Source of the DNA: CAYMKL01 sp964390805
GTDB taxonomy: Bacteria > Chloroflexota > Anaerolineae > VGOG01
Assembly: GCA_964390805.1 (NCBI GenBank)
Contig: CAYMKL010000019.1
Span: forward strand, 9,352 to 73,351
Length of the DNA: 64,000 bases
Direction: 5' to 3'
This document shows positions 26,089-33,931 of the stretch, in pieces. The position numbers were made by a program, and so were the translations under genes. The first letter of the stretch is position 1; each line of letters begins with the position of its first letter. The notes under the pieces are model-generated. The model had not been told where the DNA came from, searched no databases, and worked only from the letters and a program-made list of their open reading frames with translations.

Positions 26089-26143
26089 TCCCTTCGGCAG
26101 CCCTTCGACAAGCTCAGGATGACAGCTCAGGACAGGCCCCGGG
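26089..26143. repeat. Dispersed CCTTCGAC/GCTCAGGA repeat
   Basis: CCCTTCGGCAGCCCTTCGACAAGCTCAGG followed by GACAGCTCAGGACAGGC is a member of a repeat family also seen at 17983, 18110, 24327, 32048, 36406 and 37361. Here it lies between the convergent genes glnA and lon. Confidence 0.65.
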
Positions 26144-26203
26144 GCGGTCCGGGGACGGGCCTTTGAGCCTCGTAGACGCCGGGCAGTCTCTCTGGTATTT
26201 TCC

Positions 26204-28654
26204 TCACGCCCGCTTGCCTCGAGCCGGCGCCGGCAGCAGGGCTATCTTCAACACTTCCCCCATCCGTTCCACGAACACGAACTCCATGTCCCGCTTGACC
26301 TTGTTGGGGATTTCGATCATGTCCTTCTGATTTCTCTTCGGCAGGATGACGGTTTTTAGCCCCGCACGGTGGGCGGACAGCACCTTCTCCTTGAAGCCTC
26401 CGATGGGCAGCACCCGACCCCGCAGGGTGATCTCGCCCGTCATGCCCACATCGTGGCGGACGGGACGACTGGCCAGGGCCGAGACGAGGGCCGTGGACAT
26501 GGTTATCCCCGCCGAGGGGCCGTCCTTGGGGATGGCCCCCTCCGGCACGTGGATGTGGATGTCCAGCTTGTCGAAGTCCCGCCCCTTGATGCCCAATTCC
26601 TTGGCGTGGGAACGAGCATAGGAGAGGGCGGCCTGAGCTGATTCCTGCATCACCTCGCCCAATTGGCCCGTGAGCATGAGGCTGCCCTTGCCCTCCATCA
26701 AGGTCACTTCCACGGGCATGATGTCGCCACCAGCTTCCGTCCAGGCGATGCCCATGGCCACCCCGATTTCGTCCTCCTTCTCGGCCAGGCCGTAGGTGAA
26801 CTGTGGCGGCCCCAGGTACTTGACCAACGACTGGGCGGTGATGCGATGAGGGGCTTGTTTGTCATCAGCCACTCGCCGGGCCACCTTGCGACAGACGTTG
26901 GCAATCTCTCGCTCCAGATTGCGCACCCCGGCTTCGTAGGTGTACTCGCGGATGATATGGCGCAAAGCTTCGTCTGAGAAGCGGAGCTTTGTATTATTGT
27001 CCAGGCCATTTTCCGTCAACTGCCGAGGCACCAGAAACCGCCTGGCGATCTCCAGTTTTTCCTCCTCGATGTAGCCGGGGAACTCGATGACCTCCATGCG
27101 GTCGCGCAGAGCTGGCGGGACGGGGTCGAGGATGTTGGCCGTGGTGATGAACATCACCTTTGACAGGTCATAGGACACGTCCAGGTAGTGATCGGAGAAA
27201 GCGTGATTCTGCTCGGGGTCCAACACCTCCAGCAGCGCGGCCGAAGGGTCGCCTCGGAAGTCAAGGCCCACTTTGTCTATCTCGTCCAGCATGAAGAGGG
27301 GGTTGATGGTCTCGGCGCGACGCATGGTCTGGATGATGCGGCCCGGCAGCGATCCCACGTAGGTCCGACGATGACCCCGTATCTCGGCCTCATCGCGGAT
27401 GCCGCCCAGGCTCACCCGCACGAACTTCCTCCCCAACGCCTGGGCAATGGCTTTGCCCAGGGAGGTCTTGCCTGTCCCTGGCGGCCCCACGAAGCACAGG
27501 ATAGGGCTGCGCATCTTATCGGCGGCCAGCTTGCGGACGGCCATGTATTCCAGGATGCGCTCCTTGGCCTTGTTCAGGCCGTAGTGACTGTCGTCCAACA
27601 CCTTGTCCGCGGCTGAAATGTCTATGTTGTCCTCAGTGGCATTGCTCCAGGGCAATTCGATCAACCAGTCGAGATAGGTACGAATGACGCTCACCTCAGG
27701 AGAGGCGACGGGCATGGAAGAGAGCCGCTCAAGCTCCTTCTCCGCCTTCTCGCGCACCTCCTCCGGCATCTCGACGGCAGCTATCTTTTCCTTCAGTTCG
27801 CTGACCTCTTGGAACTGGCCATCTATCTCGCCCAGCTCGGTCTGGATGGCCTTCATCTGCTGCCGCAAGAAATACTCGCGCTGGGACTTGTCAACCTCCT
27901 CCTGCACCTGAGCGTGGATCCGATCCTCCAACTCCAGAACGTCTAGTTCCTGAGCCAGAAGGATGCTCAATTTCTGCAGGCGGACACCCGGGTGAACGGT
28001 CTCCAGGATCTCCTGGCGCTTTTCGATATCTATGTTGAGGGCAGAAGCCACCAGATCCGCCAGCCACCCCGGCTCGTTAATGTTCATGGCAATCACATAA
28101 GCGTCCTCAGGGAGGTTGCGGTCCAATTGCACACACTTTTCAAACAGAGCCAGCACCGCACGTATCAGCGCTTGAGTGGAGGGATCCCTCTCTGTGGGCT
28201 CTAATATGTTCCTGACTCTTACCTTGACATAAGGATCAACGTGCATGAAGTCGAGGATTTCAACCCTTCGTATCCCTCGCCCCCAGATGTTAGTCGTGCC
28301 GTCCGGCAGGTGCCACATGCGGGCAATCGTCATCTCGGTGCCGATGGTGTAGATGTCATCGGAGCCCGGCTCTTCTACTTCGTCATCCTTCTGGGCCGCA
28401 ACGATGATAGTGCCCTCGGTGGCCATTGCCGCCTCCACAGCCTTCAGAGAGCGATCGCGGCCCACAAAGAGAGGAGTGACCATGTGGGGGAAGATGACTG
28501 TATCGCGCAGGGGAAGCAAGGGATACTCGCCAGTCTCGTTGGGTTGCCCAAAAATCACATCTTCTATATCTTGGGGGATTCTTTCGGCTCGCCGGCCACT
28601 GATGGCCAGGAAGCCCCCTTCTTCAAGAAGTTTATCCATATCGTTGTCCGACAT
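26204..28654 (-). CDS. lon: ATP-dependent protease Lon
   Basis: The 816-residue protease has the N-terminal substrate domain (LPLRDTVIFPHMVTPLFVGR), a coiled coil with YFLRQQMKAIQTELGE, the AAA+ P-loop GPPGTGKTSLGKAIA, Walker B PLFMLDEIDKVG and a proteolytic domain with the Ser in PKDGPSAGITMSTAL and the Lys in GGFKEKVLSAHRAG. All catalytic residues are intact. It degrades damaged and regulatory proteins. The upstream (right-hand) side carries about 200 bases of tandem 15-base repeats, an unusual place for a lon promoter. The start at 28654 is preceded by GGAGG. Confidence 0.97.
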   Translation of the reverse strand: MSDNDMDKLLEEGGFLAISGRRAERIPQDIEDVIFGQPNETGEYPLLPLRDTVIFPHMVTPLFVGRDRSLKAVEAAMATEGTIIVAAQKDDEVEEPGSDDIYTIGTEMTIARMWHLPDGTTNIWGRGIRRVEILDFMHVDPYVKVRVRNILEPTERDPSTQALIRAVLALFEKCVQLDRNLPEDAYVIAMNINEPGWLADLVASALNIDIEKRQEILETVHPGVRLQKLSILLAQELDVLELEDRIHAQVQEEVDKSQREYFLRQQMKAIQTELGEIDGQFQEVSELKEKIAAVEMPEEVREKAEKELERLSSMPVASPEVSVIRTYLDWLIELPWSNATEDNIDISAADKVLDDSHYGLNKAKERILEYMAVRKLAADKMRSPILCFVGPPGTGKTSLGKAIAQALGRKFVRVSLGGIRDEAEIRGHRRTYVGSLPGRIIQTMRRAETINPLFMLDEIDKVGLDFRGDPSAALLEVLDPEQNHAFSDHYLDVSYDLSKVMFITTANILDPVPPALRDRMEVIEFPGYIEEEKLEIARRFLVPRQLTENGLDNNTKLRFSDEALRHIIREYTYEAGVRNLEREIANVCRKVARRVADDKQAPHRITAQSLVKYLGPPQFTYGLAEKEDEIGVAMGIAWTEAGGDIMPVEVTLMEGKGSLMLTGQLGEVMQESAQAALSYARSHAKELGIKGRDFDKLDIHIHVPEGAIPKDGPSAGITMSTALVSALASRPVRHDVGMTGEITLRGRVLPIGGFKEKVLSAHRAGLKTVILPKRNQKDMIEIPNKVKRDMEFVFVERMGEVLKIALLPAPARGKRA

Positions 28655-28680
28655 CTAGTTACGCCTCCATGTTTTGGTCT

Positions 28681-28890
28681 AGTGGTCTTTGGTCAGGTGG
28701 TCAGATGGTCCTTGGTCAGGTGCTCAGATGGTCCTTGGTCAGATGGTCATTGATCAGATGGTCCTTGGTCAGATGGTCCTTGGTCAGATGGTCCTTGGTC
28801 AGGTGCTCAGATGGTCCTTGGTCAGATGATCATTGATCAGGTGGTCAGATGGTCCTTGGTCAGATGGTCATTGGTCCTTGGTTATTGGTG
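28681..28890. repeat. Tandem 15-base repeat upstream of lon
   Basis: About 14 imperfect copies of GGTCAGATGGTCCTT and close variants (GGTCAGGTGCTCAGA, GGTCATTGATCAGAT) run from 28681 into the end of the GH99-like gene. No spacers of CRISPR type are present. The tract fills the whole gap between the GH99-like stop and the lon start on the minus strand. Confidence 0.9.
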
Positions 28891-30513
28891 GTTTTTGGTG
28901 AGTAGTGGCAGGAGAATGAGGTGAGGGGCTCCTGAGAGATAGGTGTCTGACCATTCTTGGGTCAGCTCGAGGTACGTAAAACCGTGCTGTTCGCTAGGCT
29001 CGATGTGGGTATGCTCCCACCACTCGTTGAAGCTGGTGATGACGATCCAATCGGCCTGGGACTGAATAGCCGCCTGGAAGGTGAAGCCATAAGCATCGCC
29101 GCCGGCCCGATCGAGGTACCAGGAGCCAGGGCGGCCCAGGAGGTCATCATCGTAACCCGGCATGACCGCTGGCGCCCAGATCTTCCTCTCAGCGTTTGGG
29201 TCTTGCAGAAATTGATAAGTTCTCACCTGGCCTGAAACCGAAGAGTATACTTCGGCCATGTCTGGGGCGTAGAAGCCGTAGGCATGCAGGCCATCGAACA
29301 CCTCCAGATAGCTCGGGTCGAAGGTCTGGCCGAGCCACACCGCGTCGTAGCCATCGGCCCGGATCTGATCGAGTATGGCCTGCCAGGTCTGGAGAGGGGT
29401 CTGGCCGGGGTTTCTGGCTACGTGTTCAACGGCGTAGAGAAAAACCACCGGCCTACCGCGATAGCGCAGGAAGTTGGGGTGATCGCTGTAGGAATCCAAA
29501 ACATACTCCAACTGATGAGTGACATCTTGAGCTGTCCGGAAACGCTCACCGAGGGTCTCGAAGTAGATGGTCGCTCTAAAATCGCTGCCCTCCGCGGCCG
29601 TGAGCAGTTTGGCGAAATTGGCATCCCGGTAGTTGCCCGAACCCCACCAGGAGGAGATGAAGCCGTGAATACCATACTGCTGCGCCCAGTTGACGTGCCT
29701 GCTGATGGCCTCCGTGTCGCCCGAGCTGTCAGGAAAAAGTGGGTGATCTTCGAGAACAGGGCTCGACCAGGAATCAAGATCATACCAGGGGTAATAGAAG
29801 GCCAAGACCAATCTGGGAAAGACATGAGACTGGGGCAGCGGGCCACCTATTGTGAGGTGGGAGTCAGCTATGGAGAAAGAGAAGGGATTAGACGGATCAC
29901 CTGGCTGGTTCAGGAGATTGGTCCAGGAGGCGATGGGGGCAGCAGACGATGAGTTGTAGTTATAGAACGCCGTCGTCGTAACGCCCAGATCGCCTTTCTC
30001 ATTCTGGAAGAAGATGTGTGTGTCATCATCCAGGCCCGTCATCACCAAATCGTACTGAACCTTGACCGTTTGAGCCAGCGCATCGTCCAGAGGCTGCTCC
30101 AGGTAGAGCCCGTCACTGTCCCACTCAACTCGAGCGGTTGCAGCGTTGCCCTGCAGGATGGTAGTTGTGGCATTGAGGATTCGCTCCTCGCTGCGGACGT
30201 AGAGCCGCGTCCAATCGGAGGAAGTGCCGAGCACTATCCTGGCCCTGTACAGCGCGGGAAGTCCTCCTCCCGAATTGCTGCTCGCCCCCTCTCTTTCCCC
30301 TCCAGATTGGGGAGGAAGAAGGGGGGGAGTGGGCGACCCCGCCACATTCAGTGCTTGGGAGAACACCAGCACCCCCAAGCTAATCAGCAAGCCTGCCAAA
30401 ACAATCCGGCACCTCAAAACTGCTCTAAGGGGATTGCGTGCAACCGCGGTTGCCTCCCGCCTTTGCCCTGGATCGCCAGATCCAGGGCGAGCAAAACTGG
30501 ATCTACCTTCCAA
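28882..30513 (-). CDS. Secreted GH99-like glycoside hydrolase
   Basis: The 543-residue protein carries an N-terminal membrane segment (VLAGLLISLGVLVFSQAL) and a C-terminal domain like glycoside hydrolase family 99: LAFYYPWYDLDSW, HVNWAQQYGIHGFISSWWGS, ATIYFETLGERF and VITSFNEWWEHTHIEPS, the last with the acidic residues expected of the family. GH99 enzymes cleave alpha-mannosyl linkages; the substrate here is unknown. The middle part (about 100-220) is a beta-rich domain. Near residue 70 the segment PPQSGGEREGASS is encoded by a dispersed C/T-rich repeat, so it is an insertion. The start is uncertain: the frame opens at TTG 30513. The folC stop is 17 bases upstream. Confidence 0.75.
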   Translation of the reverse strand: MEGRSSFARPGSGDPGQRREATAVARNPLRAVLRCRIVLAGLLISLGVLVFSQALNVAGSPTPPLLPPQSGGEREGASSNSGGGLPALYRARIVLGTSSDWTRLYVRSEERILNATTTILQGNAATARVEWDSDGLYLEQPLDDALAQTVKVQYDLVMTGLDDDTHIFFQNEKGDLGVTTTAFYNYNSSSAAPIASWTNLLNQPGDPSNPFSFSIADSHLTIGGPLPQSHVFPRLVLAFYYPWYDLDSWSSPVLEDHPLFPDSSGDTEAISRHVNWAQQYGIHGFISSWWGSGNYRDANFAKLLTAAEGSDFRATIYFETLGERFRTAQDVTHQLEYVLDSYSDHPNFLRYRGRPVVFLYAVEHVARNPGQTPLQTWQAILDQIRADGYDAVWLGQTFDPSYLEVFDGLHAYGFYAPDMAEVYSSVSGQVRTYQFLQDPNAERKIWAPAVMPGYDDDLLGRPGSWYLDRAGGDAYGFTFQAAIQSQADWIVITSFNEWWEHTHIEPSEQHGFTYLELTQEWSDTYLSGAPHLILLPLLTKNHQ

Positions 30514-30530
30514 CCTCCAACCTCCAACCT

Positions 30531-31874
30531 CTAACCATCGCGCTCCGGTATCTCCGCTCCTTGCTTCCTGACCCAGGCCATGCGGGCTTCGGCTACCACA
30601 GAGAGAGACCCAGTCGCACAGATAAGGTCGCCAGGATTGGCCAGGACCAGCGCCCGCTCCATTGCTTCGGCCACCGTTTCGGTCGTCTCCGCCTGTCGGT
30701 GGCGGACATGTACCTGCTGGAGCAAATCCAATGTACCCACGGCTCTGATGCGATTGGCGCGGGTGAGGATGACCTCATCTGACGCTGGCAGGAGGGCCTC
30801 CAGCATATCGGGCACGCTGTGGCCCATCAGGGCGCCGAAGACCAGGATCAGCCTGCGATGGGGAAACAGCTCCTTAATCGCCACAACCAGCTTCCTGGCG
30901 GAGTCGCCGTTGTGCGCCCCATCCACTACCACCCACGGCTCTCGACCCAGTATCTCCAGCCGCCCCGGCCAGCGAACCCGCCGCAGCCCCTCCTCGACAC
31001 TGGCTTCAGGGATGTTTACTCCCTGTTGACGCAGTTTCTCCATAGCAGCGACAACGACTGTGGCGTTAACCAGTTGATGCCTGCCCAGTAAAGGGATCCA
31101 CAAGTCGTGATTCGTGATTCGTGATTCGTGATTTGTGATTCGGAACCGTTGCCCCTCCGGGTTCGCCTCCTTCGCCCCCCAAGTCCAGTCGCGGCCAACC
31201 ACCGTTAGCTTGGCTTGCTTCTCCCTGCAAACCTCCTCGATAACAGCCATCGCCGACGGGGCCTGGGGAGCGCTGACCACACAAGCCTTGTGTTTGATAA
31301 TGCCCGCCTTCTCCTGCGCGATCTGGGGCAGGGTCTCACCCAAGATGGGGATGTGATCATAGCTGAGAGAGGTGATGATAGCCACCAGGGGGTTGACGAC
31401 GTTGGTGGCGTCCAGCCGCCCGCCCATGCCCACTTCCAAAACGGCGAACTCTACCCCCTGCTCAGCAAAATAGAGGAAGCCCAAGGCAGTGATGATCTCG
31501 AAGGTGGTGATACCCTCGATGCGGCTCACCAGGGGTTGCAATCGTTCGGTGAGAGAGGCCAGCGTTTCCTCAGGGAACAACTGGCCGTTCACTTGAATCC
31601 TCTCCCTGAAAGTATGCAAGTGCGGCGAGGTGTAGAGACCCGTCCGGTAGCCAGCGGCCCGCAGGACAGATTCGCACATCGCCGCCACCGAACCCTTGCC
31701 CTTAGTCCCGGCAATATGGATGGACTCAAAGTGCAGGTGAGGGTTATCGAGCAAGGCCAACAGCTTTTCCACGCGGGCCAGGTCAAAGTGCTCAGGCGAG
31801 TACAGGTAGGAGATTCTCTTCTCGTAATCGGTGAAACCGTAGATGTAGTCTAGCGCGTCTTTGTAGGTTAACAT
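30531..31874 (-). CDS. folC: Folylpolyglutamate synthase / dihydrofolate synthase
   Basis: This Mur-ligase-family enzyme adds glutamate to folates. Signatures are the P-loop HIAGTKGKGSVAAMCESVL, GLYTSPHLHTFRERI, FAVLEVGMGGRLDATN, SLSYDHIPILGETL and VVDGAHNGDSARKL. I place the start at ATG 31874 (MLTYKDALDYIYGF); the frame runs 15 codons further upstream without family similarity. The segment RITNHESRITNH near residue 243 is encoded by five tandem GTGATTC-type heptamers (31107-31141) and is an in-frame repeat insertion before the segment DLWIPLLGRHQLVNA. The GH99-like gene follows on the same strand. Confidence 0.94.
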   Translation of the reverse strand: MLTYKDALDYIYGFTDYEKRISYLYSPEHFDLARVEKLLALLDNPHLHFESIHIAGTKGKGSVAAMCESVLRAAGYRTGLYTSPHLHTFRERIQVNGQLFPEETLASLTERLQPLVSRIEGITTFEIITALGFLYFAEQGVEFAVLEVGMGGRLDATNVVNPLVAIITSLSYDHIPILGETLPQIAQEKAGIIKHKACVVSAPQAPSAMAVIEEVCREKQAKLTVVGRDWTWGAKEANPEGQRFRITNHESRITNHDLWIPLLGRHQLVNATVVVAAMEKLRQQGVNIPEASVEEGLRRVRWPGRLEILGREPWVVVDGAHNGDSARKLVVAIKELFPHRRLILVFGALMGHSVPDMLEALLPASDEVILTRANRIRAVGTLDLLQQVHVRHRQAETTETVAEAMERALVLANPGDLICATGSLSVVAEARMAWVRKQGAEIPERDG

Positions 31875-32193
31875 GCCTTGTTCGTCAGCCCCATGAGCGG
31901 CATTGGATTTGTTCCTCATAAGGTCGGCGCTTATTGTATATCAACTGGGAGAAAAAGTAAAATACGAGAATGTTCTTGACTATTCGCCCACAATCTGGTA
32001 AACTTCAGGTCGGCAAAGCCACGTAGTATCTGTTCAACTTGTGCTCGCGGCGGACCCTTCGGCTGGCTCAGGACAAGCCCTGGTCCGCCACCCTGAGTTC
32101 GCAGTCGAGCGCCGAAAACTGCTGGACCTGCTTGGTTAGAGTCACAAAGGGCCGCCGATGCCGATGGACCAGGGTCCAGCGGGAGCATTGGTA
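31875..32193. other. Divergent intergenic region, left part: no gene seen
   Basis: Between folC and the lipoprotein gene at 32359 I find no supported gene. The stretch 32048-32120 holds CCTTCGGCTGGCTCAGGACAAGCC and CCACCCTGAG, members of the dispersed CCTTCGAC/GCTCAGG family. Promoters for both flanking genes should lie here or nearby, but none is clear enough to name. Confidence 0.4.
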
Positions 32194-32296
32194 TCATTGC
32201 GAGGAGCGTTTTTTGCGACGAAGCAATCTCCTTGCTGAACAAAGGTGGGGATTGCGGCAATCCAAGGGATTGCTTCGCAAAAAGCGCCTGCAATGA
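32194..32296. repeat. Dispersed palindromic element with TCATTGCGAGGAGCG ends
   Basis: The about 103-base element begins TCATTGCGAGGAGCG and contains GACGAAGCAATCTCCTTG. It ends with the near complement CAAGGGATTGCTTCGCAAAAAGCG...GCAATGA. Ends of this type (CATTGCGAGGAGC, GACGAAGCAATC) recur as high-copy repeats in diverse bacterial genomes, from general memory. Confidence 0.75.
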
Positions 32297-32358
32297 CATC
32301 GTCTCGGGAAGTTACTCTTTAACGAACCCTAAGCAAAGCACCGGGAGGTACTGCTAAT

Positions 32359-33648
32359 TTGAAACACGTCTCCTTAGCATTAGTGATTGTACTGACCCTG
32401 GCAGGACTGAACATGATAGGATGCTCAGCCCGCCCCCTGCTCTATGACGTAGAGTTCTATCCCACTGTGATCTCACCTAACGCCGACGGGTACGACGATG
32501 CGGCCAACGTCCTCTACAAACTCTCCCGCAACGCCAGCTTGTCCATCTACTTCATTGGCGAAAACGGCGAGTCGCACTACCATCGAAACAGAGAGCGACG
32601 TTCAGCTCAAACGGAGCCCTACTGGACGCTCTTCAGCGGGGTGGTGGATGTAGACGAGGCGGGTGCAGTCAAGAGGCGCATGTTGCCCGATGGGCAGTAC
32701 ACCTGGGTCATCGAAGCGACAGATGACAATGGCCACACCGAGAAGGCAGAGGGCAGCTTGACCATCGTTGACGCTGATACGATCCTCCCTGAGCTGCGGG
32801 GCTTCTCCGTCTCCCCCCAGGTTTTCAGCCCCAACCGCGACGGCGTTGACGACCACGTGACCATCAACTACTTCCTCCCCAAGCCAGCCACGGTGCGGGT
32901 CTATCTCCTCAACGAGGCGGGCGAGAAGTTCTTCCTCCCTGAGACGGTATCGCAGAAAATCGAGCCGGGAGAGGTGGGCCTGCATCAGTACGACTACGAG
33001 GGGGGTGTTGATCACGGGACCACCCCTCCGCCCGATGGCACCTACACCGTGGCGGCCATCGCCGATGACCTGGTGGGTCAGCGAGTAGAGGAGCAGGGCA
33101 CCTTGACCATCCAGCACGGTGGGGTGCCCCGGGCCGACATCATCAACGCTGCGGTGGAGTATTCTACTGACGAGGGCCTGCGGGGAGATTTCACTTCTCT
33201 CACCATTCCTTTGGGGGGGACACTGTATTTCACGGCCACGGTGGAGAACTACGGCGATACCCCCGTTCGCACCACCGGCCCGGAGCCAGGGACCACCTAC
33301 ACCAGCGATCAGAACTCTAGCACCCTGGAGTGGTATCAATCGGACGGGGCTTGGCGTTTCGGGCTGGATTTCGAGGAGAATCCTGGCTCTCCCTATCCCT
33401 TCCGTTGGTCCCTGGGCCAGCACGGTGATCTGGAGGCGGTGGTCAAGGGGGACGACGTGTTCTATTACCTCATGCCGGGCCAAAGGGTGACGCTCACTGG
33501 CGCCATCCAGATTCTGGACAAGCCACCGCGCAATCCCTTCTATCTTTGGGCGGGGCTGATCCATGAAGGAGTTGAAATCGTCCAGAATCGAATTGATCCC
33601 ATCCTCATCACCGTTGACGTACCCAGCCGGGGAGCTTGGAACCAATAG
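32359..33648 (+). CDS. Secreted lipoprotein with FlgD-like Ig domains
   Basis: The 429-residue protein has a lipoprotein signal (ALVIVLTLAGLNMIGC, lipobox MIGC, Cys22). Two extracellular modules follow, each opening with an SPN-DG-D motif (TVISPNADGYDD and QVFSPNRDGVDD), then bi-modular Ig-like strands, for example LPDGQYTWVIEATDDNGH and PPPDGTYTVAAIADD, as in FlgD-type Ig repeats. The last third (about 290-429) is another beta-rich domain without a recognised family. The TTG start at 32359 follows GGGAGGT; no ATG fits the signal peptide. It is probably a cell-surface adhesion or binding protein. Confidence 0.75.
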   Translation: MKHVSLALVIVLTLAGLNMIGCSARPLLYDVEFYPTVISPNADGYDDAANVLYKLSRNASLSIYFIGENGESHYHRNRERRSAQTEPYWTLFSGVVDVDEAGAVKRRMLPDGQYTWVIEATDDNGHTEKAEGSLTIVDADTILPELRGFSVSPQVFSPNRDGVDDHVTINYFLPKPATVRVYLLNEAGEKFFLPETVSQKIEPGEVGLHQYDYEGGVDHGTTPPPDGTYTVAAIADDLVGQRVEEQGTLTIQHGGVPRADIINAAVEYSTDEGLRGDFTSLTIPLGGTLYFTATVENYGDTPVRTTGPEPGTTYTSDQNSSTLEWYQSDGAWRFGLDFEENPGSPYPFRWSLGQHGDLEAVVKGDDVFYYLMPGQRVTLTGAIQILDKPPRNPFYLWAGLIHEGVEIVQNRIDPILITVDVPSRGAWNQ

Positions 33649-33758
33649 GTGGGTTCTCAAGGAATATCCATCGGGTTTTGGTCCACTTTGGACGAGACCT
33701 TTTCGCGGTTACAACTCGTATTTCTGGTGCTTTCAATGCACTTTCCTGTCTACGACAC

Positions 33759-33787
33759 TTGCCAAAAACGGAAAGTTGTTGTATCAT
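33759..33787 (+). promoter_or_regulatory. Promoter of the LysM-BMP-PhnD binding-protein gene
   Basis: TTGCCA (33759-33764) and TATCAT (33782-33787), each 5 of 6 consensus, are separated by exactly 17 bases. Transcription from about 33794 would give a 5' leader of nearly 140 bases ahead of the ATG at 33932. Confidence 0.7.
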
Positions 33788-33879
33788 AGAAGCGGCTTAT
33801 CCAAAGAAGATCATTGATGTCGAGGCAAGCACAAGGAGGTGAGGCGTATAAGATCTCCGTTTTGTGTCTTATCCCCCAT

Positions 33880-33900
33880 GATCCGCTTTAAGCGCGGATC
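33880..33900 (+). promoter_or_regulatory. Leader hairpin upstream of the binding-protein gene
   Basis: GATCCGC (33880-33886) and GCGGATC (33894-33900) form a 7-base-pair stem with loop TTTAAGC, 31 bases before the start codon. I do not recognise a known riboswitch in the leader. It may only stabilise the mRNA. Confidence 0.4.
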
Positions 33901-33931
33901 GCCAAAAATCCCAAAACAAGGAGAGAATGCA

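Noticed and set aside
28681..28890. Possible CRISPR array
   Set aside because: Repeat units are about 15 bases with no unique spacers; it is a simple tandem repeat.
29284..29952. 222-codon plus-strand frame within the GH99-like gene
   Set aside because: GH99-type motifs are on the minus strand. The plus-strand product shows no domain, and its region is explained fully by the other gene.
32602..33660. Minus-strand 352-codon frame over the Ig-like lipoprotein gene
   Set aside because: The plus strand has a signal peptide, lipobox and repeated SPN-DG motifs, so the other strand is a shadow.
33795..33931. Purine or other riboswitch in the leader of the BMP-PhnD fusion gene
   Set aside because: A nucleoside link made this attractive, but I find no purine-riboswitch junction sequences and only one short hairpin.
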